From contig CAQFOZ010000003.1 of the NCBI GenBank assembly GCA_948788915.1, forward strand, positions 10,849 through 74,848: a DNA stretch of 64,000 nt. Reading direction: 5' to 3'. This document shows positions 1 to 7,845 of this stretch, piece by piece. The stretch comes from an uncultured Muribaculaceae bacterium (GTDB taxonomy: Bacteria; Bacteroidota; Bacteroidia; Bacteroidales; Muribaculaceae). The notes under the pieces were generated by a model. That model saw nothing but the letters and a program-made list of their open reading frames with translations. It searched no databases and was not told the origin of the DNA. Position numbers and translations under genes: made by a program. Numbering within the stretch: position 1 is the stretch's first letter; each line of letters starts with the position of its first letter.

Positions 1-165
1 AGAGAAAATGGTCATATATGTGGAGAGTCCGGACAGCCACCATGAGGAATTGCGCCCGGCTATGAACATGTCTTCAGAGTTGTTTATCCGGCGTGATGTC
101 AGCAGGCTTACGGCTATCAGCCCGACAAAATATATGATTATTACTATATAGTCAAGTTGAGACAT
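1..165 (-). CDS. sodium:solute symporter (SSS family), N-terminal part only
   Basis: The reverse strand opens with ATG at 165 and reads 55 codons without a stop to the window edge. The peptide starts MSQLDYIVIIIYFVGL, a first transmembrane helix, and continues with TSRRINNSEDMFIAGR and SSWWLSGLS, the familiar start of SSS-family Na+/solute symporters (helix 1, then the F.AGR..SWW.SG..S.. signature). Such proteins import sugars, sialic acid, myo-inositol or similar solutes across the inner membrane with sodium; the substrate cannot be told from 55 residues. It lies downstream of, and is co-oriented with, the acid phosphatase, so the two could form an operon that releases and imports a dephosphorylated product. 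Family call fairly sure, substrate unknown. Confidence 0.75.
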   Translation of the reverse strand, partial: MSQLDYIVIIIYFVGLIAVSLLTSRRINNSEDMFIAGRNSSWWLSGLSTYMTIFS

Positions 166-193
166 GGTTTTTATTCTTTATATTTTTAAGGTT

Positions 194-229
194 TAATAAG
201 TCTAATAGGTCTAATAGGTCTAATAGGTG
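194..229. repeat. 9-bp tandem repeat, four units
   Basis: Four consecutive copies of TAATARGTC (units at 194, 203, 212 and 221, the last ending in G) sit in the gap between the symporter start and the acid phosphatase stop. Copy number of so short a tandem repeat can vary between strains. It lies upstream of the symporter start, so it could alter its leader or promoter spacing; that is inference. Confidence 0.7.
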
Positions 230-252
230 GTGCTATTCTTGTTTCTGCCGGC

Positions 253-1578
253 TCAGTCTTTGAGCTGAGGTTTGCCCGGTACGATGGATGCCATCCGCGC
301 GGCATAATGCTTCTTCACGTCATCCCATTTGTAGTAAGGACCTTTCCCTTTCAGTGGAAGTTTCACCTCTTTTTCGTTATGCAACACTTTTACAAGTGTG
401 TCGGAATTCTTTTTGTCCGGATTGCGATAAAATACAAACTGGATGTTAGCCGCCATCGGTGTGAGACGGGCAAGGTCCCACTCATTACCTATTTTCTCGA
501 TATCAGTCTCAATCATGTCGTATCCTCCGATTCCAAGTAGCGGAACAAAGGCCATAATATTGATATCGTGTCCGAAACGGAGATCGGCATTGCGTTCCCC
601 TGTGGCGAGAACCTCGTCGGCGCGTGTTATGAAGTCGTTAAGCAACGACTTGGCATAGTGGAGGTTCAGGTTGGCCGCCTGAGGAGCCGGACCGCGTTTT
701 GTATAGCAACGGTAATTCTCGAATACAGTCATCCAGTAAAGTTCTTCGGGCGTGAACAGATCGTTGAATGTGACATTGTCCATGCCTACGTTCGGAGCGT
801 CCTGTGACAGGTAGAACAGATTAAGGAACAGAGTCCGTTTGGCTTTCCGGTCTGTGACCACAGGCTTGGTGAACAACTCTGACAGTTTGGAATCCATATC
901 TATCTTCAAGTCCATCAGGCTGTCTGTCTCAAAAATGTAAAGGCCCTTCTCCCAGAATGCTCTCAGATCCGGTGATATCTCGTTGCATTTGGCATAAAAA
1001 AATTCCAATGGAGATGTTGTCCGTAAAGTCGCAGTGCGGGTTATCTGCAGTTTCGGGTTGTTCTCTTTCAGGCTTTCGCAGAAAGCACCCATACTGTTGA
1101 CACACCTGATTATGATGGTGGAACGAGCATCAATCCTGGCGGAATCGGTAAAGAGATTCGGGAAATTGCGATACATTCGTTCGGCAATCCCCTTGTGTTG
1201 CTTGAAACCCAATGGAGACAGGGAGCCTGCGCGGAATTTGCCATCGTCGGCGATAGCTTTCACACGGGCGTGTATCTCTTTTCCGCGTGGTGTGAGAGCA
1301 TCTTCGGAAGCGGCCTTGTCAAAAATGTCAAGAACGTTGGTGTAATCCTCTTCATAAGTCATCCAACGGGAACCGTGGCGTCCGTAATGACTGATGTACA
1401 CCGGCTCGTACCCTTTCGGAGAAGGGGTCAGCTTTGTGCCGTCAAAGGAATAAGGTGTATAGTAGCCGGCCGCCTTGGATGGATCCTTGGCAATTTCTGT
1501 ACGGAGGTCTCGTGCGGAAAGAGAAGGAACCGAAGCAACGGTCAACAGCAACAACAGGAGTTTTTTGGTCATAATCAT
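253..1578 (-). CDS. secreted histidine-type acid phosphatase (MINPP/phytase-like)
   Basis: A 441-residue exported phosphomonoesterase of the clade-2 histidine phosphatase family. The N-terminus has a signal peptide (MTKKLLLLLLTVAS...LSA). The active-site motif HYGRHGSRW lies near residue 65 and supplies the phospho-accepting His and phosphate-binding Arg; a distal GHD near residue 340 gives the proton-donor HD of this clade. Family members hydrolyse inositol phosphates or other phosphate esters in the periplasm or outside the cell. MINPP-type enzymes of Bacteroides usually carry HAE rather than HD, so general acid phosphatase is the safer name. The start could be the first Met or the third residue (MTKK). 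Two operator-like palindromes lie about 140 bp upstream. Confidence 0.85.
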   Translation of the reverse strand: MIMTKKLLLLLLTVASVPSLSARDLRTEIAKDPSKAAGYYTPYSFDGTKLTPSPKGYEPVYISHYGRHGSRWMTYEEDYTNVLDIFDKAASEDALTPRGKEIHARVKAIADDGKFRAGSLSPLGFKQHKGIAERMYRNFPNLFTDSARIDARSTIIIRCVNSMGAFCESLKENNPKLQITRTATLRTTSPLEFFYAKCNEISPDLRAFWEKGLYIFETDSLMDLKIDMDSKLSELFTKPVVTDRKAKRTLFLNLFYLSQDAPNVGMDNVTFNDLFTPEELYWMTVFENYRCYTKRGPAPQAANLNLHYAKSLLNDFITRADEVLATGERNADLRFGHDINIMAFVPLLGIGGYDMIETDIEKIGNEWDLARLTPMAANIQFVFYRNPDKKNSDTLVKVLHNEKEVKLPLKGKGPYYKWDDVKKHYAARMASIVPGKPQLKD

Positions 1579-1649
1579 AAGTTGAGCTCATTGAAAACTC
1601 ATTCGGACATCCTTTAATGTTTAAATGAGTTAATAAGGTTAATTCTTGT

Positions 1650-1657
1650 CAAAATTA
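1650..1657 (-). promoter_or_regulatory. candidate -7 box for the acid phosphatase gene
   Basis: CAAAATTA on the plus strand reads TAATTTTG on the minus strand, a match to the Bacteroidales TAnnTTTG -7 element, 72 bp before the phosphatase ATG. No TTG is found 19-21 bp upstream of it, so the call is weak. Confidence 0.35.
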
Positions 1658-1715
1658 AAAAAGATGAACTAATAAAGGTTGAAAGATACCGAATTATTAG
1701 CAGCAATCATTCTTC

Positions 1716-1749
1716 GCAATCGTTTGCATTGTTCGCAACCGTTTGCGAA
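1716..1749. promoter_or_regulatory. pair of LacI/PurR-like operator palindromes
   Basis: GCAATCGTTTGC (1716-1727) and GCAACCGTTTGC (1735-1746) are two near-identical palindromes with a central CG and centres 19 bp apart. The second extends to TTCGCAA..TTGCGAA (1732-1749). A GCAA-CG-TTGC layout is typical of LacI-family regulator sites. They lie in the 380-bp divergent gap between the acid phosphatase (minus) and rnr (plus), upstream of the candidate promoter of the former. The binding protein is not in this window. Confidence 0.45.
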
Positions 1750-1826
1750 ACGGAGCAATTGGATATTGCTAACGATGGAGATCAACGGAAAATTGAATAA
1801 TTAGGATATAAAAGAGAAAATTTAAC

Positions 1827-1834
1827 TAAATTTG
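1827..1834 (+). promoter_or_regulatory. candidate -7 box for rnr
   Basis: TAAATTTG is an exact match to the Bacteroidales -7 consensus, 125 bp before the rnr start. No clear TTTG is seen at the right upstream distance. The leader that follows includes a TTAGAAACTGTTTAAAT stretch (1878-1895) that recurs elsewhere in the window as a repeat end. The rest of the 1579-1958 gap is AT-rich and shows no gene. Confidence 0.4.
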
Positions 1835-1958
1835 TGAAAATTTATAAAATTATGTTGATTTGAGATGCAAAACATTATTAGAAACTGTTTAAATTATGTT
1901 GTATCTCTGCAACAGCTTCAGGGTTCTGCCGGGGCTCTGAAAAGTATAATTCAAGACT

Positions 1959-4196
1959 ATGAAAAGTAAGAAAAATATCAATAACGAGGTTCGCCGCCTG
2001 AAAAAGAAAGAGTTGTATGACAGGGTGATGGCATTCCTCCAGAAACAGGACAGACAGTCGTTCAATTACAAGCAGATCGCATTCGGTATTGACGCTCTGA
2101 ATCCGCAAAGCAGGCTGGACATAATCAATCTGCTTGACGAACTTGTGGCGGCTGACGAAATACAGGAGGTCGGTCTTGGCAAGTATAAGGCTTTCTCCAA
2201 CAGAGGGAGTGAGAATGAAGGTGTGTTTGTGCGTCGTTCCAACGGCAAGAATGCCGTTCTGATTGATGATGAACATATAATGGTTGCCGAGCGTAATTCC
2301 ATGCATGCGTTGAATGGTGACAAGGTGCGTGTCATGATTTCCGCGGCCCGTGCCGGGAAGGAGCCAGAAGCTCAGGTAATAGAGATTCTCGAAGCCAAGG
2401 ACCAGGTGTTTATCGGCACCCTCAAGATAGAGAGGAATTACTGTGCGCTGGTTACCGATTCCAAATTTCTTGCAGCGGACATAATAATTCCCAAGAACAA
2501 GATAAAGGGAGGCAAATCCGGAGACAAGGCCATAGCGAAAATCAGCTATTGGAAAGATGACGAGATGAATCCCCGGGGAGAGATTGTGGATATACTCGGG
2601 AGGAAGGGTGAGAATACAGCAGAGATGCATGCCATTCTTGCGGAGTTCGGGTTGCCGTACAAATATCCGGCAAATGTTGAAAAGGCTGCTGATAAGATAG
2701 AGGCCGGCATAACTCCCGAAGAGGTAGCGAAACGGGAGGATTTCCGCAATGTCACTACTTTCACTATAGATCCCCGTGATGCAAAAGATTTTGACGACGC
2801 ACTTTCCATAAGGCAGTTTGCCAACGGCAACTGGGAGATCGGAGTGCATATAGCTGACGTGACGCATTATGTGCGCCCGGGTTCTGTCATAGACAAGGAA
2901 GCAAGGGAACGCGCCACAAGTGTATATCTTGTGGACCGTACCATCCCGATGTTGCCCGAACGCCTTTCCAATGGTATCTGCTCTTTACGTCCGGATGAGG
3001 AGAAACTTACATTCTCGGCTGTTTTCGAGATGGATACGAAAGGGAATGTGATTAACAGCCGGATAGGACGCACTGTTATAAAGAGCGACCGCCGGTTCAC
3101 ATACGAGGAGGCGCAGGAAGTTATCGAGACGGGGAAGGGTGATTATGCACGCGAACTCGAGGTGCTCAACAGCATAGCCAAAAATCTGCGTCACAAGCGT
3201 TATGAAGCAGGTGCCCTGGAATTTGACAGGGCAGAGGTTCGGTTTGAGATTGATGAAAACGGGAAGCCGGTCAGCGTTTATTTCAAGGAGTCGAAAGATG
3301 CAAATAAGCTGATTGAGGAATTTATGCTTCTTGCCAACAAGACGGTTGCCGAATCAATAGGGAAAGTACCCAAAGCCAAGAAAGCCAAGAATTTTGTATA
3401 CAGGGTCCATGACAATCCAGATCCGGAGAAGATGAGTAACCTTTCATTGATAGCGTCACGGTTCGGCTACAAGCTGTTGCATGGAGGAAAGGCTCTTGAT
3501 CTGAACAAGAGCATAAACAGGCTGTTGCGCGATGTGAAAGGGAAAGGAGAGGAGAACATGCTGTCAATTCTCGCCATCCGTTCTATGGCCAAAGCGACCT
3601 ATACTACTGAGAACATAGGCCATTACGGACTTGCGATGGAGTATTACACCCATTTCACATCTCCGATCCGACGCTATCCTGACATGATGGTGCACAGATT
3701 GCTTGCTAAATATGCCGACGGAGGCCGCAGTGCTGATAAACAGAAACTTGAAGACGAGTGCAAACACTCGTCGGACATGGAGCAGCTGGCATCAAACGCG
3801 GAACGGGCATCTATCCGCTACAAGCAAGTGGAGTTTATGCAGGACCGTCTTGGAGAGATTTACGACGGAGTCATCTCGGGTGTCACCGAATGGGGCTTTT
3901 ATGTCGAGCTTGTTGACTCTATGTGCGAGGGGCTTGTGCCTGTAAGGGATCTGGCAGACGATTTTTATGACTATGATGAGAAAAATTATTGTCTGATCGG
4001 CAGACGCAACGGTACACGATATACATTGGGAGACAAGGTGCGTGTGCAGGTGGCGAGAACCGACCTTGACAGAAAGCAGCTTGACTTCGCGTTGATTACG
4101 GATACCGGTAATCCTAACAGACCGTTGGAGCAGCGTAAGCCCGGTAAAAGGCACGAACCGCATAAAAAATTTGCGAGAAAGAAAAAAAGTTTGTAA
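1959..4196 (+). CDS. rnr: ribonuclease R (RNase II/RNB family 3'-5' exoribonuclease)
   Basis: 745 residues, the usual length for RNase R. The order is a Lys-rich start, an N-terminal helical/cold-shock region (about 1-240), the RNB catalytic domain (about 255-580) and an S1 RNA-binding domain near 625-710 (GEIYDGVISGVTEWGFYVEL), then a basic tail. The RNB signature TIDPRDAKDFDDALS near residue 270 supplies the Asp cluster that binds the catalytic Mg2+. The enzyme degrades structured RNA processively in the cytoplasm and takes part in mRNA decay and rRNA/tRNA quality control. The stop codon (4194-4196) lies inside the -7 box of the downstream SRP RNA/tRNA unit, so the two genes abut with no spare DNA. 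Confidence 0.95.
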   Translation: MKSKKNINNEVRRLKKKELYDRVMAFLQKQDRQSFNYKQIAFGIDALNPQSRLDIINLLDELVAADEIQEVGLGKYKAFSNRGSENEGVFVRRSNGKNAVLIDDEHIMVAERNSMHALNGDKVRVMISAARAGKEPEAQVIEILEAKDQVFIGTLKIERNYCALVTDSKFLAADIIIPKNKIKGGKSGDKAIAKISYWKDDEMNPRGEIVDILGRKGENTAEMHAILAEFGLPYKYPANVEKAADKIEAGITPEEVAKREDFRNVTTFTIDPRDAKDFDDALSIRQFANGNWEIGVHIADVTHYVRPGSVIDKEARERATSVYLVDRTIPMLPERLSNGICSLRPDEEKLTFSAVFEMDTKGNVINSRIGRTVIKSDRRFTYEEAQEVIETGKGDYARELEVLNSIAKNLRHKRYEAGALEFDRAEVRFEIDENGKPVSVYFKESKDANKLIEEFMLLANKTVAESIGKVPKAKKAKNFVYRVHDNPDPEKMSNLSLIASRFGYKLLHGGKALDLNKSINRLLRDVKGKGEENMLSILAIRSMAKATYTTENIGHYGLAMEYYTHFTSPIRRYPDMMVHRLLAKYADGGRSADKQKLEDECKHSSDMEQLASNAERASIRYKQVEFMQDRLGEIYDGVISGVTEWGFYVELVDSMCEGLVPVRDLADDFYDYDEKNYCLIGRRNGTRYTLGDKVRVQVARTDLDRKQLDFALITDTGNPNRPLEQRKPGKRHEPHKKFARKKKSL

Positions 4197-4201
4197 ATTT
4201 G
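4170..4201 (+). promoter_or_regulatory. promoter of the SRP RNA-tRNA-Thr unit
   Basis: TTTG (4170-4173), a 20-bp spacer and TAAATTTG (4194-4201) match the full Bacteroidales sigma-ABfr promoter. Initiation about 6 bp further falls at the first base of the SRP RNA helix (4207). The -33 box lies inside rnr and the -7 box begins with the rnr stop codon. Confidence 0.8.
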
Positions 4202-4206
4202 CGCTC

Positions 4207-4301
4207 GGATGAGTCCTTCACGACCAGCTCCCCGCGAATCCCCCAGATCCTGACCGAAGCAAGGGTAGTGGGTTGAGCGGTGCGATGGAGCAAGCTCATC
4301 C
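4207..4301 (+). ncRNA. ffs: signal recognition particle RNA (4.5S-like, small bacterial type)
   Basis: About 95 nt that fold into one long hairpin: GGATGAG (4207) pairs with CTCATCC ending at 4301, then GCTCC pairs with GGAGC, CCGC with GCGG and CCCC with GGG towards the tip. The tip holds GACCGAAGCAAGGG, and its 3' side continues GGTAGTGGGTTGAGCGG and TGCGATG. This matches the conserved GAAGCA ... GGTA ... GCGGTGCGATG side of small bacterial SRP RNAs (helix 8, the Ffh-binding site). With Ffh this RNA targets nascent membrane and exported proteins to FtsY. The name rests on motif and fold by eye; a covariance-model scan would settle it. Confidence 0.75.
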
Positions 4302-4305
4302 ACCT

Positions 4306-4379
4306 GCCTCTTTAGCTCAGTTGGCCAGAGCACGTGATTTGTAATCTCGGGGTCGTTGGTTCGAATCCGACAAGAGGCT
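4306..4379 (+). tRNA. tRNA-Thr (anticodon UGU)
   Basis: A complete 74-nt cloverleaf: acceptor GCCTCTT/AAGAGGC perfectly paired, D-stem GCTC/GAGC, anticodon loop TTTGTAA (anticodon TGT, threonine ACA codons), T-arm GTTGG-TTCGAAT-CCGAC and discriminator T73. CCA is not encoded (CGA follows). The anticodon stem CGTGA/TCTCG has a U-U mismatch at 29-41. It starts four bases after the SRP RNA, so both probably come from one transcript. Confidence 0.95.
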
Positions 4380-4410
4380 CGACATAGTTTTTCATAATTT
4401 TTTGTTTTTG

Positions 4411-4449
4411 AGTGTGCTTGATTTGTGTAAAATAGGGCACACTTTTTTA
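4411..4449 (+). terminator. Rho-independent terminator after tRNA-Thr
   Basis: AGTGTGC (4411-4417) pairs with GCACACT (4437-4443) across a 19-nt loop and is followed by a T run. It ends the SRP RNA-tRNA transcript. Confidence 0.6.
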
Positions 4450-4519
4450 TAAGTAAATGTTCAAATTTAAACGATTAAAATACACTTACTATCGTTGTTT
4501 AAATTTGAACACCTACTTA
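4450..4519. repeat. 70-bp internally deleted copy of the 186-bp MITE-like repeat
   Basis: TAAGTAAATGTTCAAATTT at the left and its inverted partner ending ACCTACTTA at the right face each other across a short centre, with ATCGT on both inner sides. These are the two ends of the full 186-bp elements at 48820 and 52337. The copy sits directly after the terminator and supplies an upstream in-frame ATG (4457) to the DUF4286 gene that should not be taken as its start. Confidence 0.6.
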
Positions 4520-4546
4520 ATTATCAGGACAAAACAAAGAGACGGT

Positions 4547-4888
4547 ATGATTATACATAATGCTACATTTATGGTTGAGCGACAAATGGGAGCGGAGTTT
4601 CTTAATTGGTTCGCACCTTTGGCGCATAAGGCAGCCGCGGAAGGCCGTGCCCACCTCTCGGTGCTTCGTGAGGCTGGAAATATAAATAAAAAAAGGGGAG
4701 AAGAGGAGCTACATTCTGTCGGTGCGGATGAAGAGCCGCTGAGTGTGGCATTTCAAGTGGAATTTGAATCTGTGGAGGATATGGACAAATGGATAGGTTC
4801 AAGACTCAGACCGTTGGCGGCCGCCTTTGAAAGGCGTTATGTGAATGCCGGCATGATTTTTACTTCGGTTTCAGAACGTATTTTCTAA
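4547..4888 (+). CDS. DUF4286 family protein
   Basis: 113 residues starting MIIHNATFMVERQMGAEFL, the opening typical of the small DUF4286 family of Bacteroidetes, with the later FQVEFESVEDMDKWI and a C-terminal F.S.SER strand. Cytosolic, no signal peptide; the ferredoxin-like fold expected for the family has no proven function. The frame stays open back to 4457, but those 30 codons come from a dispersed repeat (4450-4519) and read MFKFKRLKYTYY, so the ATG at 4547 is preferred. It lies 269 bp before ruvC on the same strand. Confidence 0.75.
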   Translation: MIIHNATFMVERQMGAEFLNWFAPLAHKAAAEGRAHLSVLREAGNINKKRGEEELHSVGADEEPLSVAFQVEFESVEDMDKWIGSRLRPLAAAFERRYVNAGMIFTSVSERIF

Positions 4889-5019
4889 ACCGGTTGTTAT
4901 ATATTTATATCCGGAGGAATAAGAAGGTTAATAAGTATGACATCGAAATTATTTAATATATTGATTAGTCAACGCATCTTTTTGTGTCTTTCGGGTGATT
5001 TAAGCGAGTTCATTCAGTC

Positions 5020-5060
5020 ACAATGCCCGGCCGAAGTTCGGCTTCCAGACTTTCTCCATC
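5020..5060 (-). repeat. palindromic intergenic core repeat, copy 1 (reverse orientation)
   Basis: On the minus strand this reads GTCTGGAAGCCGAACTTCGG followed by CCGGGC, ATTGTGACTGA. The same block occurs at 55640 and 62828. It contains the palindrome GCCGAACTTCGGC. It fills the centre of the 4889-5157 gap before ruvC; no gene is seen in the rest of that gap. Confidence 0.7.
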
Positions 5061-5157
5061 ATGAACTCTCATAAATCTCTCGAAAATCCACTAAAATATG
5101 CATTAACTAATTTGCGAGTCATACTCAAAGTCAGAAACATATAAGGAGATCCGGCCG

Positions 5158-5733
5158 ATGGATGCAGCTGTGAAGGGATATGAACGGGTGATAATGGGAA
5201 TAGACCCAGGCACAAATGTTATGGGATATGGAGTTCTCGGAATAAAAGGGCGTAAGCCGGAGGTGATTGTGATGGGTGTCATCCAACTTAATAAGTTTGA
5301 GAGCCATTACATGCGTCTTCATCGCATTTTTGAACGGGTTACCGGAATTGTGGAGCAATATCTGCCGGATGAACTCGCCATAGAAGCACCTTTTTTCGGT
5401 AAGAATGTGCAGTCCATGCTCAAGCTTGGTAGAGCCCAGGGTGTGGCGATGGCTGCCGCTTTGAGTCGGGACATCCCAATAGCCGAATATGCTCCGCTGT
5501 CGATCAAACAGGCTGTCACCGGATCCGGCTCTGCTTCAAAAGAACGTGTGGCCGAGATGCTTAAGCGGATGCTGCACATCCCTGAAGAGAAGATGCCGCA
5601 TCTTCTGGATGCCACCGATGCCCTGGCGGCGGCTCTTACTCATTTTTATGAGACACAGAAACCACAAATAGCCAAGGGGCCAAAAAGTTGGGCAGATTTT
5701 ATTGCCAAGAATCCCGACAGGGTGAAAAAATAA
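5158..5733 (+). CDS. ruvC: crossover junction endodeoxyribonuclease RuvC
   Basis: 191 residues with the RNase H-like fold of RuvC. The first catalytic Asp is in [14 protein letters not shown] (near residue 16), the Glu in [11 protein letters not shown], and the C-terminal acidic pair in [15 protein letters not shown]. RuvC dimers cut Holliday junctions symmetrically, together with RuvAB, during recombination and repair. An AAGGAG stretch lies about 11 bp before the chosen ATG. The C-terminal 25 residues after the catalytic core ([19 protein letters not shown]) are a basic tail. Confidence 0.95.
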   Translation: MDAAVKGYERVIMGIDPGTNVMGYGVLGIKGRKPEVIVMGVIQLNKFESHYMRLHRIFERVTGIVEQYLPDELAIEAPFFGKNVQSMLKLGRAQGVAMAAALSRDIPIAEYAPLSIKQAVTGSGSASKERVAEMLKRMLHIPEEKMPHLLDATDALAAALTHFYETQKPQIAKGPKSWADFIAKNPDRVKK

Positions 5734-5796
5734 CTCAACATCCCCCGATTTGAGAAAATTTGAGGGTAAAGTTTATATGTTTTAGGAATTAATGAA

Positions 5797-5804
5797 TATA
5801 TTTG
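5797..5804 (+). promoter_or_regulatory. candidate -7 box for deoC
   Basis: TATATTTG matches TAnnTTTG, 31 bp before the deoC ATG. The upstream region at the -33 distance reads TTTA rather than TTTG, so strength is uncertain. This would be the promoter of the deoC-nuclease-receptor-lipoprotein operon. Confidence 0.45.
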
Positions 5805-5835
5805 TAATTTGAAGAATACGAAAAACAATATACCT

Positions 5836-6714
5836 ATGGACAGATACCAGAAAGCACTTGCCGACAGTAAGGTTGTCGACAATGATCAGATCGTTGCGGA
5901 AGAAGTTAAAAAAATAGTGGAGAAGTCTTCCGAATATGCTACTCCTGATGTTTATCAGTTTCTTTTCAGCTCAATAGACCTTACTACGCTCAGCACGGAA
6001 GATTCCGTGAAAAGTGTGTCGGCGTTCACTCAGCGTGTAAATGATTTTGATAATGATTATCCACAGTTCAGGAATGTTGCTGCAATTTGTGTATACAGTA
6101 ATTTCGCAGAGGTTGTGAAAGCCAACCTTGATGTGGAGGGTGTTGATATCGCTGTCGTAGCCGGCGGCTTCCCTTCAAGTCAGACATTCGACGCGGTAAA
6201 GGTGGCAGATGTGGCTCTTGCTGTTGAAGGTGGAGCAAATGAGGTCGATATCGTTATGAATATCGGAAAGTTCCTTGATGAGAACTATGAGGATCTATGC
6301 GACGAGATCATTGAGCTGAAGCATACCGCCCGTGATGCCAAGCTGAAGGTAATTCTTGAGACGGGTTGTCTGAAAACAGCCGCCAACATTAAAAAAGCAT
6401 CCATCCTGTCTATGTACAGCGGAGCTGATTTTATCAAGACATCGACAGGCAAGATATATTCCGGGGCAAGTCTGGAGGCTGCATATGTTATGTGTCAGTG
6501 TATCAAAGAGTATTTTGAACAGACCGGACGGAAGGTAGGATTTAAGGCTGCCGGTGGAGTGCGCACTACAGAGGAGGCCTTGCATTATTATGCAGTGGTG
6601 AAAGAGGTGCTGGGAGACGAATGGCTCACCCATGATTTGTTCCGTCTTGGAGCAAGTAGTCTTGCCAACAATATCCTTGCCACAATGACGGGAGAGGACG
6701 TAAAATATTTCTAA
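5836..6714 (+). CDS. deoC: deoxyribose-phosphate aldolase
   Basis: 292 residues from the ATG at 5836; an in-frame TTG at 5809 would add nine residues but lacks support. DeoC cleaves 2-deoxyribose 5-phosphate to glyceraldehyde 3-phosphate and acetaldehyde, the last step of deoxynucleoside breakdown in the cytosol. The Schiff-base Lys is in DFIKTSTGKIYSG (near residue 200) and the second conserved Lys in GFKAAGGVRT; EGGANEVDIVMNIG carries the conserved Asp. It starts a co-oriented run: the secreted nuclease begins 24 bp after its stop. This ties intracellular deoxyribose catabolism to the outer-membrane machinery that follows. Confidence 0.95.
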   Translation: MDRYQKALADSKVVDNDQIVAEEVKKIVEKSSEYATPDVYQFLFSSIDLTTLSTEDSVKSVSAFTQRVNDFDNDYPQFRNVAAICVYSNFAEVVKANLDVEGVDIAVVAGGFPSSQTFDAVKVADVALAVEGGANEVDIVMNIGKFLDENYEDLCDEIIELKHTARDAKLKVILETGCLKTAANIKKASILSMYSGADFIKTSTGKIYSGASLEAAYVMCQCIKEYFEQTGRKVGFKAAGGVRTTEEALHYYAVVKEVLGDEWLTHDLFRLGASSLANNILATMTGEDVKYF

Positions 6715-6738
6715 TCAGGAAAACGAGGTATATACCCC

Positions 6739-7794
6739 ATGAAATCTTACAGATCAATAAGGACAGCGCTGGCACTTCTGGTTGTAGTGTCAGCGTCTAT
6801 GTGCGTGCAGGCGCAGGAGCGTAAGCAGTACCGTATGTATGGAGTGGCCTTCTACAATCTTGAAAATCTTTTCGATACCATTAATAATAATGGAAAATAC
6901 GACAAAGAGTTTTCACCGGAAGGTTCCAACAAATGGGATGGCAAGAAATACTGGTCCAAGATTAAGAATCTTTCATATGCCATTTCCCAGATGACAACCA
7001 AGACCACTCCGATGGGTCCGGCTGTCATAGGAGTGAGCGAGATTGAGAATATAACTGTGTTGCAGGATCTTGTAAAAGCGGATGCTATCAGGGACTGGAA
7101 CCTGCAGATATGTCATCACGATTCTCCCGATGCCCGTGGAGTGGATGTGGGAATGCTTTACAATCCGAAGTTGTTCCGTGTGCTTAATGTAACTAACCAT
7201 CGTCTGGTGGTGCCGGAGCTGCCAAATTTCAGGACACGAGACCAGATGTGTGTGGTTGGTCTTATGGGCGGCAGCCGCATAGCCATTATAATAAACCACT
7301 GGCCTTCGCGCCGCGGAGGCGAGAAGGAGAGCAGCTGGCTTCGCGAGGCTGCGGCCTCTTTAAGCCGTTCAATCGCGGATTCGTTGTATAAGGTTGATCC
7401 CAAGATAGGAGTTGTTGTGCTTGGTGACCTTAATGATGATCCGCACAACAAAAGCGTGGCCGAGACATTGGGAGCTGTCAAAAGAATTGAAGATACCCGT
7501 GACGGCGGATTCTTCAATCCGTTCTGGGAAAAACTTGACAAAGGTATCGGCTCATACGTATATCGCGGAGGCTGGGATCTGTTTGACCAGATCATAATAA
7601 ACAAAAACCTTGTGGACGGAGCCTGCGGACTGAAATATCAGAGAGCGGAAGTGCTAAACAAGCCGTTCCTGTTGCAGACCGACGGACAATATCGCGGTTA
7701 TCCTCACCGCACATTCTCCGGAGGCGCATGGCTGAACGGATATTCCGATCACCTGCCAACCGAGATCTTCCTTGTTCAGGAGGTGAAAAAATAA
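6739..7794 (+). CDS. secreted endonuclease/exonuclease/phosphatase (EEP) family nuclease
   Basis: 351 residues with a signal peptide (ALALLVVVSASMCVQAQ). The EEP (DNase I-like) fold is shown by FYNLENLFDT at the start of the domain, the metal-binding Glu in GVSEIEN, the His in INHWPSRRGGE, VVLGDLNDDP with its Asp/Asn pair, and the closing YSDHLPTEI (SDH motif). All catalytic residues are therefore present. Such exported enzymes hydrolyse nucleic acids or phosphodiesters in the periplasm or at the cell surface. It is the second gene of the deoC run and lies 51 bp before the TonB-dependent receptor, which favours a role in nucleic acid breakdown; the substrate is inferred from context only. Confidence 0.85.
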   Translation: MKSYRSIRTALALLVVVSASMCVQAQERKQYRMYGVAFYNLENLFDTINNNGKYDKEFSPEGSNKWDGKKYWSKIKNLSYAISQMTTKTTPMGPAVIGVSEIENITVLQDLVKADAIRDWNLQICHHDSPDARGVDVGMLYNPKLFRVLNVTNHRLVVPELPNFRTRDQMCVVGLMGGSRIAIIINHWPSRRGGEKESSWLREAAASLSRSIADSLYKVDPKIGVVVLGDLNDDPHNKSVAETLGAVKRIEDTRDGGFFNPFWEKLDKGIGSYVYRGGWDLFDQIIINKNLVDGACGLKYQRAEVLNKPFLLQTDGQYRGYPHRTFSGGAWLNGYSDHLPTEIFLVQEVKK

Positions 7795-7845
7795 TACATG
7801 GCGTTGTAAAGTACAATATAACAATAAAAAGACATTTATAAAATT

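Noticed and set aside
1878..2867. Minus-strand open frame of 329 codons over rnr
   Set aside because: It lies opposite a well-supported RNase R gene, has no family resemblance and reflects the codon pattern of the sense strand.
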